DNA of 61,791 nt from positions 57,333 through 119,123 of the forward strand of contig DDVI01000016.1 of assembly GCA_002345205.1 (NCBI GenBank), in the 5' to 3' direction. The position numbers were made by a program, and so were the translations under genes. The notes below the pieces were generated by a model, which was given only the letters and a program-made list of their open reading frames with translations, was not told the origin of the DNA and did no database searches. Shown here piece by piece: positions 34,047 through 42,977 of this stretch (the stretch's first letter is position 1; the number at the start of each line of letters is the position of its first letter). This DNA is from Bdellovibrionaceae bacterium UBA2316 (GTDB lineage: Bacteria > Bdellovibrionota > Bdellovibrionia > Bdellovibrionales > Bdellovibrionaceae).

Positions 34047-35438
34047 TTACAAAATTAAGCCTCTTAAGAAGAAACTTGCCATTGAGAAGTATATAACAAG
34101 GCCAGTAACGTCTACAAGCGTAGCTACTCCAGGTGCCGATGCCGTCGCAGGGTCTAGATCAAGTTTTTTAAGGATGAAGGGTAACATCGATCCGCACACG
34201 GTTCCCCATAAAACGACACCCAAAATACTGCAGGCTACAGTAATCGCGACGTGGAAATAGTGAGGGCCATAATGGCTTTCTTTGTTTGGCCACAGTAATA
34301 TGCGTATAATACCTAGAGTTCCTAGGAATGTACCGAGTGCTAAACCGCTCATTAATTCACGGCTTAATACCCGCCACCAGTCACGTAAGCGCACTTCGCC
34401 CAAGGCCATCGCGCGTATGATCAGTGTTGAAGCCTGTGAACCCGAGTTACCACCACTGGAGATAATCAAAGGAATGAACAGAGCTAAAACGACAGCGCGT
34501 TCAATTTCTGATTGGAAAAACCCCATGGCTGAAGCCGTAAACATTTCCCCAATAAAAAGAATTCCAAGCCAGCCAGCACGTTTACGAATTAATTCAAACA
34601 ATGAAATTTTCAAATAAGGCGCATCGAGAGTTTCAACCGCACCTAATTTTTGAATATCTTCTGTGGCTTCTTCCTGGATTGCCGATGTCACGTCATCGAA
34701 CGTAACGATACCTTGCATTTGGCCATCATCATTAATAACGGGTAAAGCCATCAAGTTTTGCTGCGAGAAAATACGACCGATTTGCTCTTGATCCAAGTTT
34801 ACCGGGATTTTGATGACATCGGTTTTCATAATATCACGAACCATTTTGCTGGGATTCGCGGCGAACAATTCACGGAATGAAACTACGCCCAATAGCACTT
34901 GATTGTTATCCAAAACGTAAGCGTAGTAGATAGTTTCAACTTGGGTTTTAGCTTGAATGCGTAAATAGCTGATCGCTTCGTCCACGGTCATGTCCGGTCT
35001 TAAACGGGCATAACGAGAACTCATCAACCCCCCGGCGTTATCTTCGGCATAAGCAAGTAGGGCAGTGACTTCACGACGTGTTTGTGGGTCGAGTAAATTT
35101 AAAATTTCTTCGCGACTGTCTAATCCGATTTCCTGAATAACGTCGGCTACGTCATCGGGTGCAAGCAAGCGTACCCAAGAACGCTTTTCAAGCGCTACGA
35201 ATTCTGAAATTAATTCCGCTTGGTCATGAGTTGTTAAGCTTAAAAATAGCTCTTCGGCTTCTGTACGGGGTAGGGCCGCAAATTTTTGGCGACGTTCACC
35301 AATAGGTAGCGCCGTCCATGAGGTCGCTAAATTGATGATTTCATTTTCAGGGACTTCTTCTAACGTGTGAATATTCTCTTCAGTATTTTCTGCCGCGTCT
35401 TCGCTAGTCGGGATGTCCTGTTTTTGATTGTCTTCCAT
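34047..35438 (-). CDS. mgtE: Magnesium transporter MgtE
   Basis: The 463-residue product has the full MgtE plan. A superhelical N domain is at about residues 35-150 (DDVADVIQEIGLDSREEILNLLD). Tandem CBS domains follow (MKTDVIKIPVNLDQEQIGRIF, and IVTFDDVTSAI). A five-helix transmembrane domain contains SSGGNSGSQASTLIIRAMALGEV, which lines the Mg2+ pore. CBS domains close the channel when cytosolic Mg2+ is high. No M-box riboswitch fits in the 87 bases upstream. The gene lies downstream of the ABC exporter pair on the same strand. Confidence 0.94.
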   Translation of the reverse strand: MEDNQKQDIPTSEDAAENTEENIHTLEEVPENEIINLATSWTALPIGERRQKFAALPRTEAEELFLSLTTHDQAELISEFVALEKRSWVRLLAPDDVADVIQEIGLDSREEILNLLDPQTRREVTALLAYAEDNAGGLMSSRYARLRPDMTVDEAISYLRIQAKTQVETIYYAYVLDNNQVLLGVVSFRELFAANPSKMVRDIMKTDVIKIPVNLDQEQIGRIFSQQNLMALPVINDDGQMQGIVTFDDVTSAIQEEATEDIQKLGAVETLDAPYLKISLFELIRKRAGWLGILFIGEMFTASAMGFFQSEIERAVVLALFIPLIISSGGNSGSQASTLIIRAMALGEVRLRDWWRVLSRELMSGLALGTFLGTLGIIRILLWPNKESHYGPHYFHVAITVACSILGVVLWGTVCGSMLPFILKKLDLDPATASAPGVATLVDVTGLVIYFSMASFFLRGLIL

Positions 35439-35525
35439 CGATACTTCTTTCGGTATTTCAGCGGAGAGCCTTTAGAAATTTTTAGAATTAATAACAGATT
35501 GTCAGCACAAAACTCAAGCAGTAAA

Positions 35526-37370
35526 TCAGCTCGGGCTTACCTCTTCAAATTTTCTGAATTCTTGTATGATGTCCATAGCTGGACCTACTTTGCGAATCTC
35601 ACCTTTATCAAGCCAGACGATACGATCGCATTTCTCTAATGTCGATAATCGATGAGCGATGATAATTACCGTCCGATCCATAAAGAACTCTTCGGTTGCT
35701 CGCACCATGAGTTCTTCAGACTGTGGGTCTACGGAACTGGTGGCCTCGTCCAATATAACGACAGGGGCCTTTTGCAACAGTGTCCGCGCTAAACATAATA
35801 ATTGTTTTTCGCCAACAGAAAGATTTTTACCACGTTCTTCGATGCGCGAATCCAGCACAGAGGTATCGAGTATGTTTGAGGCATAGCCTACTTGCACTAA
35901 AGTCTGCATCAGGTCGTCTTCGGTAAGCAGCTTTAGTGGATCTAAATTTTCGCGTAGGGTGCCTTGGAATAGAACCGGATCTTGTGAAATGTATGAATAG
36001 TTATAGCGATAGGTTGTCAGATCAATATCGACTATTGGCTCTTGGCCATTGATCAATATTCGACCCTTTTCATAAGGGTAGAGCAGAAATAGCGATTGAA
36101 TGAGGCTCGTTTTGCCAGAACCTGTCCGGCCAATAATTCCTATCTTTTCACCAAAGTGAATCTTCAGGGAAATTCCTTTTAAAATCCAAGGTAACTCGGG
36201 CGAATAGCGAAACCACAGATTTTCTAATGTTAAATCGCCGCTACCACCCGCGCTTGTTTTAGATTGAGGTGCACTTAATTTTTTAAGTAGTTCAGGTGAT
36301 CGAATCAAACTTGGAAGCTGTGTTAAGTATTCTGCTTTTTGTCCGTACTCTAAGTCTTTGCTTAAATATTGAGAAAGGCGTTCGACGCCTATGATACCTT
36401 CCTCAAGTTGTGCAAGCCACTCGAAAAACATTTGAATGGTGTTGCCCGAATAAACAATCAGTCCAAAAGATGCGCCAATAGCGCCTGCCGATATTTTTCC
36501 ATCTTTAATTAGGTAATACGACATCAAGCCAACGATGAGAAGCAAAAGACTGCTTAGTGTATTCATTTGGAAGGAAAACTTCATGATCTCGATATTCGTT
36601 TTTAGCCTTTGATTAACATAAAATGTATCAAGCAAATCGAAGCGATGACGGAAGGTATTCGATCGACCACTAATTTTAATTGTCGTGGCTCCTTGTGTGC
36701 TTTCGGCAAAATGGGAAATGGAAGGGGAGCGGCTGGCTGATAATGCTCGTCGTTCGGTCCGTAACTTGTGAATATTTTTTTTATATATAAATAGATTCAA
36801 GGCTATAATAAAGACTAATGGAACCGCGAAGTAGTAACTGGACACAACAATCAGTATTAAAATGCAGGCTAAGTCAAAAATAATAGATAGGAACTCGGCA
36901 AGTGGGCCACCGAACAAGCGAAATACAGTTCCGTAGTCAGATGAAAACCGGGTGATGATTCGTCCAGCAGGGTTTTCATCAAAAAACCTAATCGGAAAAC
37001 GCGAGGTTTTGAATGTAACCCAGTCGTAAATCGAAGAGACCGCATAGGCCGAATAGCGAGAAAACAAAATTCTAAAAAATAATGTAAATAAAAAACCAAA
37101 TGCGCACATGAAGCCAAGCAACATTAAATAATCAATATGACCCCAATCGGTAAACTGAGAGTGGGTAGTACATTGCGCTGGCGCCTTACAGAAAGAATCA
37201 ACCCAATATCCAATAATATTAGCTTGTCCCAAAATTAATATGCGTCCAGCAAGCCCCATAAACAAAGCGAAAAACAATGCAGTAGAGTAGGGACGATAGG
37301 CCTTTGACAGAGTGTCATAGACTGCGCGTGAAAACTGTTTCCCAGAGTCAGTTTTTTCTTCGAACTTCAT
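35526..37370 (-). CDS. ABC exporter half-transporter, ABCC/MRP-like with canonical catalytic site
   Basis: The 614-residue product has six membrane helices and a C-terminal nucleotide-binding domain. Walker A is GIIGRTGSGKTSLIQSLF, and the signature LSVGEKQLLCLARTLL closely matches that of the second domain of ABCC/MRP transporters. Walker B, APVVILDEATSSVD, includes the catalytic Glu. The H-loop is IIAHRLSTLEKCDRI. It begins inside the stop of the partner gene (ATGA overlap), so the two halves are made together and probably form a heterodimer. Export substrate unknown. Confidence 0.88.
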   Translation of the reverse strand: MKFEEKTDSGKQFSRAVYDTLSKAYRPYSTALFFALFMGLAGRILILGQANIIGYWVDSFCKAPAQCTTHSQFTDWGHIDYLMLLGFMCAFGFLFTLFFRILFSRYSAYAVSSIYDWVTFKTSRFPIRFFDENPAGRIITRFSSDYGTVFRLFGGPLAEFLSIIFDLACILILIVVSSYYFAVPLVFIIALNLFIYKKNIHKLRTERRALSASRSPSISHFAESTQGATTIKISGRSNTFRHRFDLLDTFYVNQRLKTNIEIMKFSFQMNTLSSLLLLIVGLMSYYLIKDGKISAGAIGASFGLIVYSGNTIQMFFEWLAQLEEGIIGVERLSQYLSKDLEYGQKAEYLTQLPSLIRSPELLKKLSAPQSKTSAGGSGDLTLENLWFRYSPELPWILKGISLKIHFGEKIGIIGRTGSGKTSLIQSLFLLYPYEKGRILINGQEPIVDIDLTTYRYNYSYISQDPVLFQGTLRENLDPLKLLTEDDLMQTLVQVGYASNILDTSVLDSRIEERGKNLSVGEKQLLCLARTLLQKAPVVILDEATSSVDPQSEELMVRATEEFFMDRTVIIIAHRLSTLEKCDRIVWLDKGEIRKVGPAMDIIQEFRKFEEVSPS

Positions 37371-39157
37371 ACGCGGTCACCTTTGTCTTTCTCGACAAAG
37401 TCGGGAGACGTGTTTTCGGCCAGTTGGTTGCAGAATAGTCTGAAGTCAGGTTCCTTATTAATTAAATCAGAATAGGAGCCAGAAATTTTGATTCGACCAT
37501 TTTGCATAAAGTGAATGACGTCAGCAGATACCAATAAATTCAGACGATGAGTCGTCATTATTACGGTTTTGTTTTTCCAAGCTCCATTCACAAGCTGAGT
37601 GAATACCAAGTGCTCGGTTTCCGAATCTAAAGCACTGAATGAATCATCAAGGACTATGATATCTCGATCGTCGAATGCCGCGCGAGCAATGTTAATCCGT
37701 TGCTTCTGACCACCGGAAAGATTGACTCCGCGTTCACCAAACTCGGTTTCTAATCCATTTTCCAAAACAGCCATATCCTTTTTGAATTGCGCATGCAGAA
37801 TTGCTTGGGTGACTTTATCATCGCGATCTTTTGGGGCATCGTACTGCAAAAAGATATTATCGCGAAGGGTTGTTGAAACAATTAATCCTTCCTGCGGAAC
37901 ATAGCTGAATACGTTTCTAAAGTTCTTTATATCATTAGTTAAAAACTTACGGTTAATAACATATCTAGTCCACTCGCAGTTAGTTTCGCCAAGTAACGAA
38001 AGCAGCAGTAGACTCTTTCCGCTACCTACTTCCCCCACGATCATTGCGTGCTGCCCTTTAGCGACTTTAAAAGAATCAACATTTAAAATTTCCTGGTCTT
38101 GAATTGAAAGCTTTAGTCCCTCGATTTCCAAAATATTTTTAGAGTCTAAATCTTTTAACTCGGCTTCGCGCACGTCAAATTTGTTTTTGGCAGACAAGAA
38201 CGTTTCGATGCGGGCAATACTAGTTGCGGCGTCAAACGCAAAGGTGAAGAACCAAGGCATTTGGCGGAACGGACGAGTTAAGAAAACGCCAAGAATCCAT
38301 AGCAAAGCAAAGATTTCGCCAGGGCTTAAATCACGCTTATAGTATATTACGAGTAAACTCAAGGTGACGACATTTACTATAAAGGTAAAAGACGTCGAAA
38401 TAGAGTTCATCATCTGTCCATTAGTGACCATTTTTACGCGGTTGCGAGTTTCTACTTCGCGTTTGTTGATAATCTTTTGTTCGATGATTTCAACCCACCC
38501 TAAAATTCTAAGTGTGCGAATATTTTGGACCCACTCATTTACAAATCCTAACCGTTCAGCAGCTAGGGTTTTAAACATATAAAAGAATTTCGACTGACGG
38601 AAAGCCAATAGCGTATTTAGGGCGGTAATTGCAACCACAACCACTAACGTGAAAAAAATAGGGGTATCAAAAAATGTAACCAGAACAAACGGCGTGATAA
38701 GTAACGGAAAAAATGTGGATGACCCTGAAGGCAACGTTTGATCTAAGTATACGGTAGCGCCTGAAACATCCGTGGCGTATAAAGACACGATTTCGCCGAG
38801 TGGACGCTTGGTCATCGTGTCCAGCTTTAACGACAACATTTTGTCGTAAATTTTTTCGCCAATTTTCTTTTGCATGAAAAGTGCTTCTTTAACGCCGATA
38901 TAGTTTGTCACCTGATTCAGCAGTTGGCTTAAAACTAAAAAAAATACTGATAAAAACAAATAGGGTAGAGGGCTAGAAAACGTCAGAAAACTAGGCAAGT
39001 AACTGTGATCATACATTAAAAAGTCGATAAAACCTTTTTGAAAATAAGGTGATAAAATACCGAGCATGGCAGACACAAACGAAGCCGCTAATATCAACAC
39101 GCGGTATCGCATGCGATTTAATAATATATATTTGGTTAACGACTTATATTCGCGCAT
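37367..39157 (-). CDS. ABC exporter half-transporter, ABCC/MRP-like with degenerate Walker B
   Basis: The 596-residue product has six membrane helices and an NBD. Walker A is MIVGEVGSGKSLLLLSLL, and the segment TEFGERGVNLSGGQKQRINIARAAF is very close to NBD1 of ABCC/MRP proteins. Walker B reads IIVLDDSFSALD, with Asp in place of the catalytic Glu, exactly as in the degenerate site of ABCC exporters. The partner gene downstream supplies the intact site. The start overlaps the end of the 2-oxoglutarate oxygenase gene by 14 bases. Confidence 0.88.
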   Translation of the reverse strand: MREYKSLTKYILLNRMRYRVLILAASFVSAMLGILSPYFQKGFIDFLMYDHSYLPSFLTFSSPLPYLFLSVFFLVLSQLLNQVTNYIGVKEALFMQKKIGEKIYDKMLSLKLDTMTKRPLGEIVSLYATDVSGATVYLDQTLPSGSSTFFPLLITPFVLVTFFDTPIFFTLVVVVAITALNTLLAFRQSKFFYMFKTLAAERLGFVNEWVQNIRTLRILGWVEIIEQKIINKREVETRNRVKMVTNGQMMNSISTSFTFIVNVVTLSLLVIYYKRDLSPGEIFALLWILGVFLTRPFRQMPWFFTFAFDAATSIARIETFLSAKNKFDVREAELKDLDSKNILEIEGLKLSIQDQEILNVDSFKVAKGQHAMIVGEVGSGKSLLLLSLLGETNCEWTRYVINRKFLTNDIKNFRNVFSYVPQEGLIVSTTLRDNIFLQYDAPKDRDDKVTQAILHAQFKKDMAVLENGLETEFGERGVNLSGGQKQRINIARAAFDDRDIIVLDDSFSALDSETEHLVFTQLVNGAWKNKTVIMTTHRLNLLVSADVIHFMQNGRIKISGSYSDLINKEPDFRLFCNQLAENTSPDFVEKDKGDRV

Positions 39158-39794
39158 GACGCCTTAACCAGCCGGTAAAGGAATAGCGCGGGACTTGGGC
39201 CTGTAATACTTCATGATGAAATAAATCACTTCTAAAAAGTACGAATGTTCCCCCACGCGGCTGCACTCTACAAATTTCTTGTTCCGAATGGTTTGGATCG
39301 TAAATAACTAGTTCTCCGCCATCACCAGGCTTCCAATTTGGATTTAGATAAAAAATAAACGTGAACAAACGATTATTTAAACCAGTTCCATTATCAATAT
39401 GTTTTTCGTAGCGCGCTCCGGCCGGGTAGATAGCGAAGTGAGCTTCGATATCGTCGATAGGAAGGCGGAAATAATTTTTCAGTTCTGCTGATAACTCAGT
39501 TAACCAGTCTCCGATGCCTTGTGTTTCGCCAGAAAAGTCGTGAATCCACAAAATTTTATCAGACCGAATGTTCGCGTTCTTAACCTCGTGCCCTTTTTTA
39601 CCGATTGTCGAGTCACGAAACGGCCTGTCATCGTTATGTCGTTCTATAAACTGTTTCCAGTGAATGACACTTTCAGTGTCGAGAAATGCATCACAGATGT
39701 AGAATCCTGACTCATCTATTTGCCCCAAAATTTCTTTTAGCCGGTCGTCTGATAACTTGTGGCAGAAATGAGGCCAATTTAGAGAGGGGGACAT
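39144..39794 (-). CDS. 2-oxoglutarate/Fe(II) dioxygenase, prolyl-4-hydroxylase type
   Basis: The 216-residue product has a double-stranded beta-helix core. The iron-binding HxD is in RYEKHIDNGTGLNNRLFTFIFYLN, the distal His in LFRSDLFHHEVLQ, and the 2-oxoglutarate Arg probably in VPRYSFTGWLRR. This layout is that of P4Hc-type hydroxylases acting on proteins or peptides. It is the first gene of a group with the two ABC half-transporters (14-base overlap), so it may modify an exported product, though it could be co-transcribed by chance. It is divergent from the amine oxidase gene. Confidence 0.85.
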   Translation of the reverse strand: MSPSLNWPHFCHKLSDDRLKEILGQIDESGFYICDAFLDTESVIHWKQFIERHNDDRPFRDSTIGKKGHEVKNANIRSDKILWIHDFSGETQGIGDWLTELSAELKNYFRLPIDDIEAHFAIYPAGARYEKHIDNGTGLNNRLFTFIFYLNPNWKPGDGGELVIYDPNHSEQEICRVQPRGGTFVLFRSDLFHHEVLQAQVPRYSFTGWLRRHARI

Positions 39795-39843
39795 GATAAA
39801 TATCTTTCACTTAAGAGGTTGAGGGATTATAATACCAATAAAA

Positions 39844-41280
39844 ATGGATAGAAGAAAGTTTTTAAAAACTAGTGTGAATTCGGCAAAAGCTTTATCAGTG
39901 CTCAGTCTGACAGGTTGCGCCGCGCTCGATCGCTACTTTGAAATTGAAAAATCAGATTACTCTCAAGAAGTTCTTATCTTCGGTGGTGGTCTGTCTGGAC
40001 TAAGTGCTGCCTATTTTTTAAAAAAGAATGGTATTCCCTATCGTATATTTGAAGGATCAAGCCGAATGGGCGGTCGTGTGTTGTCACAGCGATTCCCGGC
40101 ACCAATCACTAGTATTGATTTAGGTGCTCGATACGTAGATTCAATGGATCAAGACGTAGTTGAGCTTATCAAAGAAATGAACGTCGACTTAGAGGAAGCT
40201 CCGTTTCAAAAGAACTCCTATTTCTTTTGCATGAATAAAGACGTTATGTCGTATAAATCGGTTTTGTCTGCCTATTCAGCGACCGTTAGGTCGTGGAACA
40301 AAGAACTCGCGCGTGTTCGAAAGCTAACTGATCAGTTGGCGCAGGACCCCTATTACGAAGACGTCATTAATGGTCTGACGGCTTACGATAAGATTTCCTT
40401 TGCTGACATATTAAGTGATTCGAAATTGGATTTCAAAGGCCGCGCCATTTTCAAAAGTTGGGCCGAAATTCATTTTCAAAAAAAGACTGTCGATATTTCC
40501 TATCTTGAATGGCTCTACCATTTTGAAAAGCTCACACTCACAAGTAAAAAAATGTACATACCAAACGGAATGTCACAATTCGTAGATATTATGAGTCAGC
40601 GCGTGAGTGGCGTTATTCCTAACTACAGCATGCAGCTAGATTCAAAGTTAGTTGAGATTAGTCGTCAGAAAGATCGTTGGGTATGTCATATTCAAACTAA
40701 AGAAGGACTAAAAAAGCTTAGTTCTCCATTTGTGATTTTGGCACTGCCATTTAATCAAATTAAGTATGTAAAAGGCATCGATCACGTATTCACAAACAAA
40801 GAGTTTAAAGACGCTATTTTCCAAGGGCAGTTTAAGTCGCATTATCGAATCGTTTTCAAAACCGCGACAAAATCAGCAAAAGAAAATGGTGATTACTATT
40901 TCTTTGAGTCAAATAAATTCAAAGTGACCAAAGAAGACCATGTGTTTACGATCGATTTGGAAAACCCTATCGAACAAAATGATATCAGTACCATGAAGAA
41001 TCAAATGGCAACAGTGTTTGGCCTTAAAGATTTCGAAGAAATTAATTTCTATTCATGGACGCAGCATCCGCAAATTAACGGAAGCGAATTGAAATTGAAT
41101 CCGAAAACATTGTTGGCAATTAAGCGTGCCTATCTTGAAAATTGGGATCGAATGACTTTACAATTGGTTGGTGATTACTTGGGTGCATCGGACGGATCAA
41201 GCTTAAATGACTGTGTTAAAAGTGCTCATCGCGCTACAAAAAATTTGACGACATTAGTTCTTGAGAGAGACTGGTCTTAA
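39844..41280 (+). CDS. Tat-exported flavin amine oxidase, probable lipoprotein
   Basis: The 478-residue product starts MDRRKFLKTS, a twin-arginine motif. The segment LSVLSLTGCAALDR then provides an LTGC lipobox. The FAD-binding dinucleotide fold follows (EVLIFGGGLSGLSAAYFLKKNGIPYRIFEGSSRMGGRV), with the amine-oxidase IDLGARYVDS segment. The C-terminal substrate domain is typical but the usual ALWSGxxT-like ending is weak (DYLGASDGSSLNDCVKSAH). It likely oxidises an amine or related compound in the periplasm after folding with FAD in the cytoplasm. No Shine-Dalgarno is evident before the ATG. TatA is encoded 5.9 kb away. Confidence 0.85.
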   Translation: MDRRKFLKTSVNSAKALSVLSLTGCAALDRYFEIEKSDYSQEVLIFGGGLSGLSAAYFLKKNGIPYRIFEGSSRMGGRVLSQRFPAPITSIDLGARYVDSMDQDVVELIKEMNVDLEEAPFQKNSYFFCMNKDVMSYKSVLSAYSATVRSWNKELARVRKLTDQLAQDPYYEDVINGLTAYDKISFADILSDSKLDFKGRAIFKSWAEIHFQKKTVDISYLEWLYHFEKLTLTSKKMYIPNGMSQFVDIMSQRVSGVIPNYSMQLDSKLVEISRQKDRWVCHIQTKEGLKKLSSPFVILALPFNQIKYVKGIDHVFTNKEFKDAIFQGQFKSHYRIVFKTATKSAKENGDYYFFESNKFKVTKEDHVFTIDLENPIEQNDISTMKNQMATVFGLKDFEEINFYSWTQHPQINGSELKLNPKTLLAIKRAYLENWDRMTLQLVGDYLGASDGSSLNDCVKSAHRATKNLTTLVLERDWS

Positions 41281-41289
41281 CATTTGAAG

Positions 41290-41727
41290 TTAACGTTTAA
41301 GTTTTCTGTACTCGTCTTTGAGTTGTTTCATTTCATATTCTAATAAACGTATTTTGTATTCTGATTGCTCTAAGCGAATTCTGAGCATGGCAAGATCTCG
41401 TTTTGATGTGTCTGTGATAGATTTGGCGAGTTTAGAATTTTCGACGGGTAGTTGGTTACTGGCATCGAGACGTTCAGCTTCTTTAAGTAATTTATCGCGG
41501 CTAGTGATTAAATTTTCTCGATCCAAAATTTCGTCGATATGAGTTTGATTTGTTTTAAGAGACGCATTCATTTCAAGAACTTTGTTCGCGGTCTCCATCA
41601 ATAAGCGGGCGTCCGTTAACGAGGGTGGAAATTTCTTTTGAATAAGACTGAGCGTAAGGGTTGATAAAATGATCGCAATAGCGACGGATTTAAATATGCC
41701 GAGTAGCAAATCACTTATGAACTTCAT
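41290..41727 (-). CDS. Membrane-anchored coiled-coil protein of unknown function
   Basis: Started at ATG 41725-41727 with AGAGGA just upstream, the product is 145 residues. It has one N-terminal helix (FISDLLLGIFKSVAIAIILSTLTLSLI) followed by a charged helical region with heptad character (RDLAMLRIRLEQSEYKIRLLEYEMKQLKDEYRKLKR). The longer frame adds 19 residues with no ribosome site. It converges on the amine oxidase gene. No domain recognised; a scaffold or division-related role is possible but not supported. Confidence 0.65.
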   Translation of the reverse strand: MKFISDLLLGIFKSVAIAIILSTLTLSLIQKKFPPSLTDARLLMETANKVLEMNASLKTNQTHIDEILDRENLITSRDKLLKEAERLDASNQLPVENSKLAKSITDTSKRDLAMLRIRLEQSEYKIRLLEYEMKQLKDEYRKLKR

Positions 41728-41866
41728 ACAATCCTCTCTAAAAAAAACCTCATGGAGCGATATAATGCATTTGGGGTTTATCAATTTGTAAACAATTCAT
41801 CCCTCTAGGAAAAACACTTTGATCTCATGATGTTAAACTATACAACCCCTTGGGACAAAGGATTAT

Positions 41867-42565
41867 ATGGGTTACAAGATAGAAAACGAGGACAAAGAAA
41901 TAGAGTGTACGTCTCTCGTGAAAGACAATACGGAAATGAATATAAAAAAAGAAATTCTAAGTCATGTTCTTCCATCACCTCATCAGGATTCAGAGTTAAG
42001 CTCGGAAGAAAAAGTCGAGAAAATCAAATTTCACTTTACCGAAATCATGAAGACCCTTGGATTGGATCTTTCTGATGACAGCCTTAAAGACACTCCTAAA
42101 CGTGTCGCCAAAATGTATGTAAACGAAATTTTTAAAGGTTTAAATACAGCGAACTTTCCAAAGATTACAACGATTGAAAACAAAATGCAGTATGATCAGA
42201 TGATCGCCGTTAAAAACATCGATTTGATTTCCTATTGTGAACATCATTTTCAAACGATTCAGGGGCATGCGACGATTGCATATATTCCAAGTAAAAAAGT
42301 AATTGGTTTGTCAAAGATTAATCGTATCGTAGATTTCTTTTCTCGGCGTCCTCAGGTTCAAGAGCGCTTAACTAAACAAATCGCTGATTGTTTAGAGTAC
42401 GTTTTAGAAACACCTCATGTTGCAGTCTATATAAATGCGAAACACTTTTGCGTGATTGCACGTGGAATTGAAGACGCAAATTCGACAACAATTACTACTG
42501 ATTTACGTGGTGATTTTAAAACGCGTGCTGAAACTCGCAAAGAGTTCCTTCAAAACTGTAATTAA
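41867..42565 (+). CDS. folE: GTP cyclohydrolase I
   Basis: This enzyme converts GTP to dihydroneopterin triphosphate, the first step in folate synthesis and, in some bacteria, queuosine synthesis. In the 232-residue product are LKDTPKRVAKMYVNEIFKGL, the zinc ligands in LISYCEHHFQTIQGHATIAYIP and AKHFCVIARGIEDANSTTITT, and IGLSKINRIVDFFSRRPQVQERLTKQI. The ATG follows AAAGGA; about 55 N-terminal residues precede the conserved core. A bidirectional terminator follows. No other folate gene is nearby. Confidence 0.95.
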   Translation: MGYKIENEDKEIECTSLVKDNTEMNIKKEILSHVLPSPHQDSELSSEEKVEKIKFHFTEIMKTLGLDLSDDSLKDTPKRVAKMYVNEIFKGLNTANFPKITTIENKMQYDQMIAVKNIDLISYCEHHFQTIQGHATIAYIPSKKVIGLSKINRIVDFFSRRPQVQERLTKQIADCLEYVLETPHVAVYINAKHFCVIARGIEDANSTTITTDLRGDFKTRAETRKEFLQNCN

Positions 42566-42590
42566 ATTTTTCAGGTCTTTAAAAAAAGCA

Positions 42591-42621
42591 AAAAAAAGCC
42601 ACGTATTTCTACGTAGCTTTT
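42591..42621. terminator. Bidirectional terminator after folE
   Basis: The arms 42594-42605 and 42610-42621 pair with one C-A mismatch (core ACGTA/TACGT, loop TTTC), flanked by an A-run and a T-run. It ends folE and the converging small Lys/Ala-rich gene. Confidence 0.75.
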
Positions 42622-42649
42622 GTACTCGTCGTTGAGTATAGAATCAAAA

Positions 42650-42886
42650 CTAGTGTTTTGCTTCTTCAGTTTTTTCTGTTTTTTCAGCTTTAGCTTTTTT
42701 GTTTTTCTTAGCTTTCTTTTCAGCTTTGTGTTCTTTATGTTCAGCAGGTGCGCCGTGAGCAGCATCTTTAGGAGCTTCAACTTTTTGTTCAGTTGGAGCA
42801 GTTGCTGGAGCTGTAGTTGCTGCACCTTCGTTTGCGAAAGCTACAGTAGCCATAACAGTTACTAAACCGATTAATAATGATTTCAT
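42650..42886 (-). CDS. Small exported Lys/Ala-rich protein
   Basis: A strong Shine-Dalgarno (AAGGAG, seven bases before ATG) and a signal peptide (MKSLLIGLVTVMATVAFA) support this 78-residue frame. The mature part of about 60 residues is low complexity: Ala/Pro/Thr first, then Lys/Glu/Ala-rich (KAEKKAKKNKKAKAEKTEK) and strongly basic with two histidine-containing repeats (AHGAPAEHKEH). It probably stays disordered, and may bind anionic surfaces or nucleic acid outside the cytoplasm. It resembles acid-shock-like peptides in composition only. Overlapping open frames on both strands here are artefacts of the low complexity. Confidence 0.72.
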   Translation of the reverse strand: MKSLLIGLVTVMATVAFANEGAATTAPATAPTEQKVEAPKDAAHGAPAEHKEHKAEKKAKKNKKAKAEKTEKTEEAKH

Positions 42887-42977
42887 AAGATCTCCTTATA
42901 TATAAAGTCCGTAATTAGACTCTTTTGTTGATGAGTTAAGCCTACGTCATCTCAATAAAGTTCAAATTAAAACTAGA

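Noticed and set aside
35439..35525. Possible M-box riboswitch before mgtE
   Set aside because: The gap is only 87 bases and shows no multi-stem structure.
41827..42075. Separate 82-codon frame overlapping the 5' end of folE
   Set aside because: It is an out-of-frame shadow; the folE frame has family motifs and a ribosome site.
42571..42865. Two extra open frames of 80-84 codons overlapping the small Lys/Ala-rich gene on both strands
   Set aside because: They arise from the repetitive AAR/GCT-type composition; only the frame with the Shine-Dalgarno and signal peptide makes sense.
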